NCBI GenBank assembly: GCA_949358305.1
Contig: OX442321.1
Span: forward strand, 4,675,605 to 4,739,604
DNA from: Strigamia acuminata
Lineage: Eukaryota > Arthropoda > Chilopoda > Geophilomorpha > Linotaeniidae
DNA: 64,000 nucleotides
Direction: 5' to 3'
In this document: positions 10,265-19,760 of the stretch, in pieces
Position numbering within the stretch: position 1 is the stretch's first letter
Layout of the letters: every line of letters starts with the position of its first letter
Made by a program: the position numbers and the translations under genes
Notes under the pieces: model-generated
Databases searched by the model: none
What the model saw: the letters and a program-made list of their open reading frames with translations, nothing else
Told to the model about the DNA's origin: nothing

Positions 10265-11130
10265 TTTAAAAGACTTTCACTTCTTGGAAAAGAACGCACC
10301 CATGAACCTCTCGTGCCATTCCCCAATTAAGTCGCACAATGTCTGCAATCTTAATCAATTCTTCTGAGAAAATTGAAACACGCTATGTCAAATTTCGTGT
10401 TAAACTTGTGTTAATTGCCCATTGAATGTCCTTTTGAGTGCCGTTAATGTGCTCAATGTGTCGGTTGTCCTTGTCCTGACCATCAATTAATTTTTCAATT
10501 TAATCTCACAACTGAATGGAAAATTCTTAAATTGCCGTCTAAATAATTGCCGGTTCTACTTCCGGACAAAAAAACGTTTACACGACACTCCCATGTCATT
10601 CCCGAGTTAATTCGCACCTGTCAAAAATTTATTCAATTCTTCAGAGAAAATGAAAACGCGCTTTATCCAATTTGTGTGAAACTGTTAATCGCCTACTAAT
10701 TGCCGAGTGTCTCCGTTGTCTACGCCCTGACTATGAATTAATTTTTAAATCCAATCTCACAAATGAATGGAAAACTCTTAAATTACCTTCCAAATAATTG
10801 AAAGGAAAAATATCTGGACAAAGCTCGTAGCTGACAAAAGAACGCCTACACGAAGCTGTCGTGCCATTCCCCATAATTAACTCGCACAACCTCAACAATT
10901 TTAATCAGTTTTTTCAAGAAAAGAGAAACACGCCACGTGGAATTTTTTTAGTTAATTATATGTTAGTTGTCGATTGATTGGCCTTTTGAATGCCGTCAAT
11001 TTAATGCGTGTTGTCCTCGACTTGACCATCAATTAATTTTTAATTCAATCTCACAAATGAAAGGAAAATTCCAAAATATAATTGCAGGACAAAGCTCGTT
11101 GCTGGCAGCGAGAAAACAAAGTTGCCAATC
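10265..11130 (+). repeat. Degenerate repeat array (units about 250-280 bp)
   Basis: Unit starts at about 10286, 10563, 10816 and 11090 are marked by GGACAAA(GCTCGT)...AAAGAACG...CTCGTGCCATTCCCC. The order of blocks is the same as in 6235-6990. The whole stretch matches 45935-47165, where a foldback element has been inserted. Confidence 0.65.
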
Positions 11131-11152
11131 ATTATTCTAAACAATAGTTTCT

Positions 11153-11357
11153 ATGCCAACTGGAAAGCGCCTTTGTACATTGAACCTCAACTACAAGATA
11201 CCAACAGCTAATTCCAGCAGTCGGAGAGACACACCAAAAATTGCAGTGAGCTCGCCCTTTATTTACGAGAATCAAACATCGATACCGGTCATCAAAAATT
11301 ATATTTGTTGTAAAGCGGATGGATGTTTTGACGATATCAAAATAATTCCAACAAAAT
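11153..11357 (+). other. Candidate small Cys-rich exon (paralogue at 48135-48338)
   Basis: The frame from 11153 encodes a peptide with ENQTSIP and the cluster ICCKADGCFDD followed by KCKC. It is cut by a good splice donor GTAAGTG at 11358. The copy at 48135-48338 keeps NQTSIP, ICCNADGCFEDIKIIPTKC and the donor, with conservative changes, but has an upstream in-frame TAG. The CC-x3-C spacing recalls the end of Ly6/three-finger folds (CC..D.C), which is only a resemblance. No connected exons were found, so this may be a leftover gene fragment. Confidence 0.25.
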
Positions 11358-11439
11358 GTAAGTGTGTACATAAAATTTGTTAGAGAAAATTGGCGAATTT
11401 TTTTCCTGAGTTTGGTTAAAATAAAATTATAAAAACTTA

Positions 11440-11742
11440 TGGGAAACAAACGCATTAACGAACCTGTCGTGCTAAATCGATTTGTCTGAGAAAATTGAAA
11501 CACGCTATATCGAAATTGTATGTTAAACTGATTGTCCTTTTTCGTGCCGTCAATTTAATGCATTGTTGTCCTTGTCCTGGCCATTAATGGGTTTTTAATT
11601 CCAATCTCACAGCTACATTTCATTAATACTGCCAATCCCAGCAGTCAGAGAGATACCTTGAGACAAGCAGAACACTTTGTGGTCAATCTCACACGTTATT
11701 AATACCTTTGCATTCAGTAAGTTACAAAAACTAAAAATATTC
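11440..11742 (+). repeat. Partial repeat unit upstream of copy 2
   Basis: A diverged, incomplete unit of the same array (TTGAAACACGC, TGCCGTCAATTTAATGC blocks). It is followed by a block (CCAATCCCAGCAGTCAGAGA...CACTTTGTGGTCAATCTCACACG) also found at 50350-50400 and 55390-55470. It lies directly upstream of a DEG/ENaC ATG in copies 2, 3 and 4. Confidence 0.5.
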
Positions 11743-13078
11743 ATGCCTCAAATTCACATTAGCCGTCGCACCAATTCCGTCTGGATAAAACGTACGTAGT
11801 TAAGATAAGCTTATTTACTGTCATTTCTAAACTCCGTTATTTCTGCAGGAGTCATTAAAAAACAAATTTCTAAAGCAATAACCAAAGTGGTTAAATACAA
11901 GAAGTCACATAATCGAGTGACTGAATTCAATAATGAGATCGCAGTCATCAATTCAAAAAAAAGCTTCGCTTATCACTTTCTGCGATTTCTAATCATTTCA
12001 TTACATTGCTGTAATTTAAAAATCTAAAAAACTACTGAGTATCATTTTTTTATTTTCCAGAAAAGGAAAAAAATAAAAAGAGAGTCGGTTTTGTTTACAG
12101 TCAAAACTGACATCAATACTATATTTGGAACATGTTCCACGTATTCTTGCCGTAAGTATTAAACTTTTTTCTATCATTTAAAAAGTAATATAATTTTTGT
12201 AATTACTTGTAGAAAATCTTGTTCGTTTTCGAAAACATTTCTATTTAGCATTCGGGTTTAAGACAGACTTGCCACTTTGCAACAGTATCATTTCCAGAGT
12301 AAGAACAAATCATTCAATAAAAATAAAAATTTGATATTATTGTCTCTGTCTTTAAAATTAGTTTATCGTGCACAATGATGAAAATGATATCACTTATAAA
12401 ATATCAACTGAATTTAGATTTAAGAAAACTACCAACAATATAGTATACGGCTTATCAGCGAAGAGAGTTCGTAATTTCTAAACTTTTACATCCAATAAAA
12501 ATTAAATTAATCACAACTTTTGGTTCCAGTTCATAAGTCTGAATCGCACAACAAACCCATGCGACACCAACAAAGTTGTATCGGAATGTGAGAAAACCTG
12601 CTTTGAAAAAACTCTGAAAAACCTCACTCGGTGTCGGTAAGAATTAAGAAATCTTAAAGAAAACTCATCTGCTCACACGTGATTACTCATCAAAATCAAC
12701 AGATTACCTTTCACGCCTGTTTCGGAGGTCCCTTTTTGCGATAATGAAAAGGATTCCATCGTTGCGTATAACCACATGAAGTTTCATACCAATAAGTTTA
12801 ATTATTTGAATAAATGCAATTGCCCTAAAATATGCGACGACACTTTGTACACCGATCATTTACGATCCGACAAAGCATCTAATCGCTCCCGTTTATCCAT
12901 CTCCTTTGACGACAACGTGATCGAAGAAATTGAAGAACATTACTCCTACAGTTTCATCTCTTTCGTGTGCGACTTCGGTGGCAATTTGGGTCTTTTTTTA
13001 GGGTTGAGTATCCCTGCGATATTTGACCTTGCACACTCATTCCTTACTTTCTCTGTCAAAAAATTCACTCAAGCTTAA
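11743..13078 (+). pseudogene. DEG/ENaC-family channel, copy 2 (pseudogene by internal deletion)
   Basis: Exon 1 (11743-11791) and the start of exon 2 are intact. About 320 bp is then missing at about 12000, judged against copy 3. The deletion removes half of TM1, the FPSITLC block and the exon 2 splice donor. Sequence resumes inside the old intron 2, so translation would stop soon after. Exons 3 (from 12061) to 7 remain recognisable with GT-AG borders, including GGNLGLFLGLSI and TM2. The exon 5 donor has changed to GTTCGT. Exon 7 has a small deletion after KKFT that shifts the frame and removes the usual LKLKFNY tail. A product with a normal membrane topology is not possible from this copy. 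Confidence 0.85.
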
Positions 13079-13580
13079 ATTTAATTACTAAGGTGCTGTA
13101 TTTAATGTATTGAAACAAAATATTTTGTATATGGGTCTGCACTTAATGCTTCAATTCCACTCCAAAGTACTGACTGACTAACTGACTAAAACCACCATCA
13201 GACCCAGAAATGTAACTAGCAAATTCAAATAAAATAATATAAATGCTTCTCTCATTACATTAATCGTGTCTATTCTCTAATTTTACCGGTCCAGTATAAA
13301 TGCAACAAATAAAGTTGGCTGTGTAGCAAGTTGTTTTTACTTTTTAGTGCTGCTCGATCTGAAATTAGATTACAAAATTAGATATAATCGTATATATATA
13401 TAATCATATATACTGTGTAATAAAGACATTTTTCAAGCTAAACAATTCCGCCAGTTGAGGTAAAACTCAAATCACATTCCACATCGCATTCAAATGAACA
13501 CCGGACTCCAATAAAATTTTGAGACTAACTCGAAACTTTCATTCCAGATTTAGCTAAATATACCAAAAAAAACTTCACTC
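13079..13580. other. 3' flank of DEG/ENaC copy 2 up to the CACTA insertion
   Basis: No gene. The sequence closely follows 52176-52682 (3' flank of copy 3), including the TA-rich run at about 13390-13410. It ends with ...TTCACTC, where the copy 3 flank continues as ...TTCACTCGTACC. That continuation is found in this locus only at 45386. Confidence 0.75.
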
Positions 13581-13604
13581 CACTGCTTGAAATTTCATAT
13601 TTAC
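13581..13604 (+). repeat. Left terminal inverted repeat of the CACTA-like element
   Basis: 24 bp starting CACTGCTTGAAATTTC. It matches 45362-45385 in inverse orientation at 23 of 24 positions. Confidence 0.8.
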
Positions 13605-13871
13605 AAAATTTAAATGTAAGTAAATATGAAGTGTAAATTTATATTTAACGTATCAAGTAAATATGATGTTAAATGTATGTTAAATATGAACGCGAAAGTT
13701 AAATTTAATTCATATTTACTTATTATTGTTGAAATTTCATATTTACAAAATTTAAATGTAAGTAAATGTGAAGTGTAAATTTATATTTAACGCGTTAAGT
13801 AAATATAATGTTAAATGTATGTTAAATATTAACGCGAAAGTTAAATTAAATTCATATTTACTTACAGTTAA
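13587..13871 (+). repeat. Subterminal tandem duplication (about 142 bp x 2)
   Basis: The block starting TTGAAATTTCATATTTACA at about 13587 recurs at 13729. Both contain many TAAATATGA/GTAAATAT motifs. The right subterminal region (45040-45361) holds the same motif in both orientations. Repeated subterminal motifs are typical transposase binding arrays in CACTA elements. Confidence 0.6.
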
Positions 13872-14809
13872 TTTAATGATAGTGAAAAATAACAATATGG
13901 TGCGCTTTGATGCGCCCGATTGCCGACACTTCTGCCACATTCAGGCACCGTTTCACCAATTGAATAATGGCCAAACGCAGAACAAATTGACACATATTAT
14001 ATTTTTGCCATGTGTTTAGCTACGCGTCTGCCCTCCCGCCCTCGTCCGAACGGCCGCGCGTCGTCTCGCCCACATTTCATATTTAAAAAAAAGTCGTTAT
14101 TTTCATGTTTAAAAAACACATCTCCAAATCTTTCATTACGAAATTAATTTAGAAGTTAGAAATCCGACAATTATTTACTGAAATTTTAACAATTGTTATT
14201 TTATAATTTCACTCGTAAAAACCAGAATCGCTGTTAACAATGGTGATCGTGTCCTCATGCAGCCACCGATGCACTCAACGCCGCAACAACAATACCCAAA
14301 CTCTATTCAAACAAAAAATTTGCGAAATTTTAGTACCGGACAAATACGACAGCGAGGAAAGTGATCCGACGACATAGTACGACTGGGAAAAAATGCAAAT
14401 TTACATCAGCGGTGGTTTATTTTGTATATGATTTTTCAAGAGAAAATAAACGTCAAAACTTAAATCAGATTTTTCAGATTTGAAACTTCAATTCGATCAA
14501 GATATTTTTCAAGTCCAAACACAAAATTTGGCGTCACGAAAATGCAAATCACCGTCGAAACAAAAAAATTGTTATTAATTTTCATGTTTAAAAACCTTAT
14601 TTCCAAATTTTTTATTCCGAATTTAACAAATAGACACGTAATTTTTTTTCTTTTGGCGCGTGTTCGGCTACGCGCCTAAGCGCCCGCTCTCGTCCGAACA
14701 ACAAATCTCGTCATTCCGCAGCAGCATCGGGACGAGGAGAAGGAACGACTCCATCAACTCTAGAAAATCAAGCAAAAAAAATATTTGTTCTCAATAAATT
14801 CAACGACAC
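13872..14809. other. CACTA interior, left part, no clear gene
   Basis: A frame at 14240-14377 (45 codons, MVIVSSCSHRCTQ..., ending SEESDPTT) is too short to support as a gene. The region 14660-14809 is GC-richer and appears to be the lower half of a decayed gag-like minus-strand sequence whose other half resumes at 19439. The BEL element is inserted between them. Confidence 0.35.
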
Positions 14810-15680
14810 TGTAGCTAGCACCGGAGCGGTCGTCCCCGATGAGAGCCACAGGAAATAAAGTAAATTCAGTTCCAAACCTTGTGGTCGTATAGTGGTTGAA
14901 ATCCGGGTCATTCTCAACAGCACAAAATTAATTTAAATCTTGCATCAAGCAGTCCGTCGTTGGCACAAGCGCTGGAAGAAGGCATCTGGCTTTAAAGACT
15001 GAGTCCGCTTACTACTCACTAAACCGCATGTTGGTAATTAAGCAAAACTGAGTAGCAAAACATACGTGTTTATTGCACAAACTTAGTGAAAGAACTGAAT
15101 ATAAAGTCATGAACACAGAATAAAGAAAACTTTCTGACAATAACATTGCATGAGAACAACAATTGTAACTAATGCTAAAGTCACATATCAATACATAGAG
15201 ATAAAAAGAACAAGTAATTTCAACAATAATATTGCATCAGACAGCAAGCCACATGGATCTATTTTTATCCTCAAATTTCCAAATAGAACACAACACATTT
15301 CATTGTTTCAAAATAAACCTTTTTCCTCAAATTAGGGTTAACATCCAAAATTACATGAGTTTTACAAAGAGAACATAATATCTTAACATCAAATATGACT
15401 CAAAACCTCCTTGATAACATAAGAACACTTTATTTAATAATATCAACCATGCAATGAATAAATTCTATCTTAATCACACAAAATTCAGTAGGCACGCAAG
15501 GTCTCTGTAAACATAAATTTCCCCAAAAAATCCTCTAATCAACATGAAACGGAAAAATAACTTCAACACCCCCTGGAATCACTTGACCAGGTGAAATCAA
15601 ACATCTGAAAATTAATTCAATATTTTCTTTAAGCAGAAGCGGGATAATTTTCCCGTCCATTGTTGCGACTGCTCGCAACA
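14810..15680 (-). repeat. 3' LTR of the gag-only BEL element
   Basis: 871 bp. The end of the gag-protease frame runs into it (stop at 15535). Differences from the other LTR were noticed near 14930, 15064 and 15376. Confidence 0.85.
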
Positions 15681-17985
15681 TAGCTGGGCGCGGGAGAAAA
15701 AAAAGACAACTCAAACAACAACAGGAAATCAAATAAACCATTAATCTTATTAGAATTGAACCAAACCGTTTTGAGTTATCCACCTGACTACATTGGCATG
15801 TGCATTCCCTAACAATTTCTGTCTTTGTCGACATTGGAATCACCTCAGGATCTACAGCAGTTTGATAATTGACAACAGAATTCGATTGAATTGGTTCTGA
15901 CTCATCAAGGGTCGACAATGCATCAAAAAATTCTTCAGTTGGATCTTCTTCCGGAATTAAATCAGCATTTAAATTAGAATCATTTTCATTCTCAATGGGT
16001 AATATCTCAGCACACTTATTCTCGAACAAATCAACGGACAAACAAGAGATAATATTTTCTACAAATTCAGAATCTTCTGAACCAAATTTCCCGTTGACAA
16101 CCCATCCGAAAATTGTTTCAGTTAGACCAAATCTTTTACTAATTCTTTTTTGGCCTGAGAGTAAAACCATCCACCAACAATCACCTCCTAGCAAAATATC
16201 AATTTTACAAGTTTGAGATGGATTCAATTCAGCCATTTGTAAATTCATCTGAGTAATCTTATTCAACATGTTTTTGTCATGCAGACCTGAGATTTTTGGA
16301 AGAGTTTTCGCTTTCAAAACATCAACCTCAACTTTCTTGGAATCGAATCTAGACTGGAGTTCAATGTGAAATTCTTCATGCGAATTGGGAATTGGTAGCT
16401 CATCATCCATCCGTTGCATCATGGTGTGAACCGTACGAGATTTTTGCAACTTCAATTGGTCAGCCAAATCCTTTGTAATAAACGAACGATGACTACCTGG
16501 ATCAATTATTCCCCGAACTAGAACTGGATCTCTATTTTTCACCATCAGATTAGCTGTGAAAATCATTAATTGAAAGGAATCGGTCCCACTGATCGAAATA
16601 TTGTTAACCACAGTCTCTTCTTCGACAACACTAGGAGTGGACTCCTCAACATTCCCTGAGTTTTTCGTACAAATAGTGGAATGATGACGACCACCGCAAT
16701 TTTTGCAGCTAAACCTCACTCGGCAATTCCTAACACTATGACCTGGACGTAAGCAATTAAAGCAAAGCCTGTTTGTTTTCACTAAATCAAGTTTCTCAGC
16801 AGGATCAAAAACTTTCTTACAACTAGCATTGTAATGGAATTCTGAACAAAACACACATTTCACACCCTTCGAATTTTCATAACTATCACCTTTGGAACTT
16901 GTTTTCTCTTCTGAATCTGTTATTTCTTGTGTTCCAACACAAGTGACCATGCTACCTTTGGTCTTTTCCTTTTCTTTGGATCCGTAATCTTCAGACTTCT
17001 TAATTGTAACTCTTTGTGACATCACTGCTTCCTCCGATAAATCAGCAATTTTCAATTCGCTGGCAACAAAGTCAACAAATTTGAACACGTGATCCTCTTC
17101 CCCCGGATGAGTTCTATGGAATCTTTCAGCAAACCGAGACGGAAACTTCTTTAATAATTCCGGTAAAAGGAAAAAACCCGCAGTCCGTATAGGTACATGA
17201 AGTTGCTCTAGAGATTGGAGCGAGGATGTAACAGTAGTTAACAAGGCTTTAACGGGCTCCACCGAATACATTTCTTTGACTGCTTTTGTCTCCCTTAATG
17301 TTTTAAATATTGCCTTCTTTTGTATGGATTCTGAGCCAAAACGAGATTTCAAGGTTTCAAGTGCAAGCGGATACGAGTCCTTTGTGAGTCGAAACGATTC
17401 GATGACCTTAGCAGCCTCCCCGGTACATGTAGCTTTCAGATACTGCAGTTTCTCGATATCGGAAAGATCTTCGTTTTCATCCACTGACCTTTCAAACATG
17501 TCCAAATAACTGTTGAAATGAAGAGGACTGCCATCATATTTCGCTGCCTCAAGCTTCGGAAGTTTTGTGTTACTCTTTTTTCCAGAACCCGTGAGACCTC
17601 CGGAACTCGAAGAAATACTGACGTTTGCTCCGGGACTAAACGAAACGGGATTCCTTCTGGCGACTTCCAATCTTTTCTTCAAGTAATCTGCTCTGCTATG
17701 TATCTTGTCCTGACGCAACACATGATTAATGTATGTTTTCCGACTTAAATATCTCTGTATTGCAGTCAAATCATCAATCAATCGTGCAGATAATTCTTCG
17801 ATTGACTCTTGAATAGCTTCGAGCTCCCCAACTTCCGCTAATGTGGCGGCTCGTTGTGTCAACTCTTCAATAGTTTCAGCTCTGTTTATCCAAAGCATGT
17901 TCCATTCTTCAATCTGTTCATCAGTTGGCTTTACGCCTTGCGTTTGACCAATCGGGACGGACATTGTCATATAAGTGATGAACAA
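15535..17985 (-). CDS. BEL/Pao gag-protease polyprotein fused to a short membrane-like tail
   Basis: 816 residues from the first ATG (17985). An ATG at 17964 (MSVPIGQTQ) is an equally good start. Domains: an N-terminal helical region; a DUF1759-type gag core (AAKYDGSPLHFNSYLDMFER, about residues 148-280); zinc-knuckle clusters CVFC, CFNC (Cys 408) and CKNC; then a DUF1758-type aspartic protease with DPGS at 495-498, Pro in place of the usual Ser/Thr. After FGWVVNGKFG, where RT should begin downstream, an acidic stretch and a Cys-rich hydrophobic segment (LIRLMVYLISCCCLSCLFFL) follow. The frame then crosses into the LTR and stops. The hydrophobic segment could be the remains of an env-like membrane anchor joined by the pol deletion, or simply a frame through junction sequence. 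Proteins for mobility would have to come from an intact relative. Confidence 0.8.
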   Translation of the reverse strand: MFITYMTMSVPIGQTQGVKPTDEQIEEWNMLWINRAETIEELTQRAATLAEVGELEAIQESIEELSARLIDDLTAIQRYLSRKTYINHVLRQDKIHSRADYLKKRLEVARRNPVSFSPGANVSISSSSGGLTGSGKKSNTKLPKLEAAKYDGSPLHFNSYLDMFERSVDENEDLSDIEKLQYLKATCTGEAAKVIESFRLTKDSYPLALETLKSRFGSESIQKKAIFKTLRETKAVKEMYSVEPVKALLTTVTSSLQSLEQLHVPIRTAGFFLLPELLKKFPSRFAERFHRTHPGEEDHVFKFVDFVASELKIADLSEEAVMSQRVTIKKSEDYGSKEKEKTKGSMVTCVGTQEITDSEEKTSSKGDSYENSKGVKCVFCSEFHYNASCKKVFDPAEKLDLVKTNRLCFNCLRPGHSVRNCRVRFSCKNCGGRHHSTICTKNSGNVEESTPSVVEEETVVNNISISGTDSFQLMIFTANLMVKNRDPVLVRGIIDPGSHRSFITKDLADQLKLQKSRTVHTMMQRMDDELPIPNSHEEFHIELQSRFDSKKVEVDVLKAKTLPKISGLHDKNMLNKITQMNLQMAELNPSQTCKIDILLGGDCWWMVLLSGQKRISKRFGLTETIFGWVVNGKFGSEDSEFVENIISCLSVDLFENKCAEILPIENENDSNLNADLIPEEDPTEEFFDALSTLDESEPIQSNSVVNYQTAVDPEVIPMSTKTEIVRECTCQCSQVDNSKRFGSILIRLMVYLISCCCLSCLFFLPRPAMLRAVATMDGKIIPLLLKENIELIFRCLISPGQVIPGGVEVIFPFHVD

Positions 17986-18545
17986 CCAAAAAAATCGCGA
18001 TACTTAGTTTCGACTTGAATAAAAAACGCAATTGCAAACTTTATACCCCTAACTAATAATCCTTGAAATGATTAACCGAATCGAGTTCTCAACTGTAATA
18101 ATGAGCAAAAGTATAATAGTTTCTATTCAACCAAACACCTACAAGAAATTGTATTAGATATCCTGACCTGACTTGTCTTATTTCCCAACAAAGAAAAAAC
18201 GAATTGTATTCTATCAAATTGAAATAAAAATCGCATCTCATCCTTAAAACCCCTACCAACTACCAGACACTTGCACAACCCGACAAAATGAAATAAGAAA
18301 CATTGGTAATAAAAAAACACTTGACATACAATATTTCTTCGAATTGGTGACTTGCCTGATGAAATCGAATGACACGGCTGCGTTGTGTTTGAAGTAGACC
18401 GATGAATCTTGAAGCACTGAACACGTAGTCACATCTTTGGCTGCATCCTTTCAGTAGCCGACAAATCAAAAGTAATAGCTGACCTTGAACGTGTGTAATG
18501 TTGATTGTAGACGACGTAAACAATCCTGTTGAAATTCGCCTCAAA
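17986..18545 (-). other. Leader of the gag-only BEL element
   Basis: 560 nt between primer site and gag ATG, without a coding sequence I can support. Small frames here are not conserved-looking. Confidence 0.5.
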
Positions 18546-18563
18546 ATCCTGGTCACGGCACCA
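18546..18563 (-). promoter_or_regulatory. Primer binding site matching the tRNA-His 3' end
   Basis: The minus strand reads TGGTGCCGTGACCAGGAT. Its complement ATCCTGGTCACGGCACCA is the 3' end of animal tRNA-His as I recall it. It lies 4 nt from the 5' LTR. Confidence 0.7.
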
Positions 18564-18567
18564 CAAA

Positions 18568-19438
18568 TGTAGCTAGCACCGGAGCGGTCGTCCCCGATGA
18601 GAGCCACAGGAAATAAAGTAAATTCAGTTCCAAACCTTGTGGTCGTATAGTGGTTGAAATCCGGGTCATTCTCAACAGCACAAGATTAATTTAAATCTTG
18701 CATCAAGCAGTCCGTCGTTGGCACAAGCGCTGGAAGAAGGCATCTGGCTTTAAAGACTGAGTCCGCTTACTACTCACTAAACCGCATGTTGGTAATTAAG
18801 CAAAACTGAGTAGCAAAACATATGTGTTTATTGCACAAACTTAGTGAAAGAACTGAATATAAAGTCATGAACACAGAATAAAGAAAACTTTCTGACAATA
18901 ACATTGCATGAGAACAACAATTGTAACTAATGCTAAAGTCACATATCAATACATAGAGATAAAAAGAACAAGTAATTTCAACAATAATATTGCATCAGAC
19001 AGCAAGCCACATGGATCTATTTTTATCCTCAAATTTCCAAATAGAACACAACACATTTCATTGTTTCAAAATAAACCTTTTTCCTCAAATTAGGGTTAAC
19101 ATCCAAAATTACATGAGTTTTACAAAGAGAACATATTATCTTAACATCAAATATGACTCAAAACCTCCTTGATAACATAAGAACACTTTATTTAATAATA
19201 TCAACCATGCAATGAATAAATTCTATCTTAATCACACAAAATTCAGTAGGCACGCAAGGTCTCTGTAAACATAAATTTCCCCAAAAAATCCTCTAATCAA
19301 CATGAAACGGAAAAATAACTTCAACACCCCCTGGAATCACTTGACCAGGTGAAATCAAACATCTGAAAATTAATTCAATATTTTCTTTAAGCAGAAGCGG
19401 GATAATTTTCCCGTCCATTGTTGCGACTGCTCGCAACA
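18568..19438 (-). repeat. 5' LTR of the gag-only BEL element
   Basis: 871 bp, about 99.7% identical by eye to 14810-15680. Minus-strand transcription towards gag would start here. Confidence 0.85.
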
Positions 19439-19760
19439 ACACAGCCAACTGTTTCAAAATCGCCATATTTTGCGCGGATGTTTGTTGCGCCGCCAATTGT
19501 TGCGTCGCTACTGTTGTGCAGCGATCATGTGCTGCATCATCGCCGCCATCTGTTGCACCAACGCGTCGACCGAAGAATTCGACCCGACATTCCGATTCCG
19601 AACGATTACTTGATTACGAACTACGAACACTTTCCGCGCCTCTTCTCCTCCTCAATACGAAATTTTTTTAATTCAAGTAGTTCGATTCGTTCCAATTCGA
19701 CTCATTCCGCTTCCCGATCTGACGACTCCTTTCTGTCCTTGTTTTTCAGCTAGCAACACG
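19439..19760 (-). pseudogene. Decayed gag-like sequence interrupted by the BEL element
   Basis: The minus strand encodes, across several stops, Glu/Arg-rich helical segments (LELKKFRIEEEK) and then QQMAAMMQHMIAAQQ and AAQQTSAQNMAILKQL. These continue across the BEL insertion site into 14809 and below. It looks like an old retroelement gag, broken by in-frame stops and a frameshift near 19515. Family not identified. Confidence 0.35.

Larger units (their letters stand above)
14810..19438 (-). mobile_element. BEL/Pao element with gag and protease only (pol deleted)
   Basis: Two 871-bp LTRs (14810-15680, 18568-19438) begin TGTAGCTAGC and end GCTCGCAACA on the plus strand. By eye they differ at three sites, so the insertion is young. 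Flanking ACAC at 14806-14809 and 19439-19442 is a likely 4-bp target duplication. The 2.9-kb interior contains one gag-protease frame, and RT, RNase H and integrase are absent. No purine tract is visible beside the 3' LTR. Confidence 0.85.

Noticed and set aside
18546-18563. tRNA genes at the primer sites (tRNA-His, -Gln, -Pro, -Met types)
   Set aside because: Only 12-18 nt of tRNA 3' end complement is present next to each LTR. No cloverleaf or full tRNA was found anywhere I looked.
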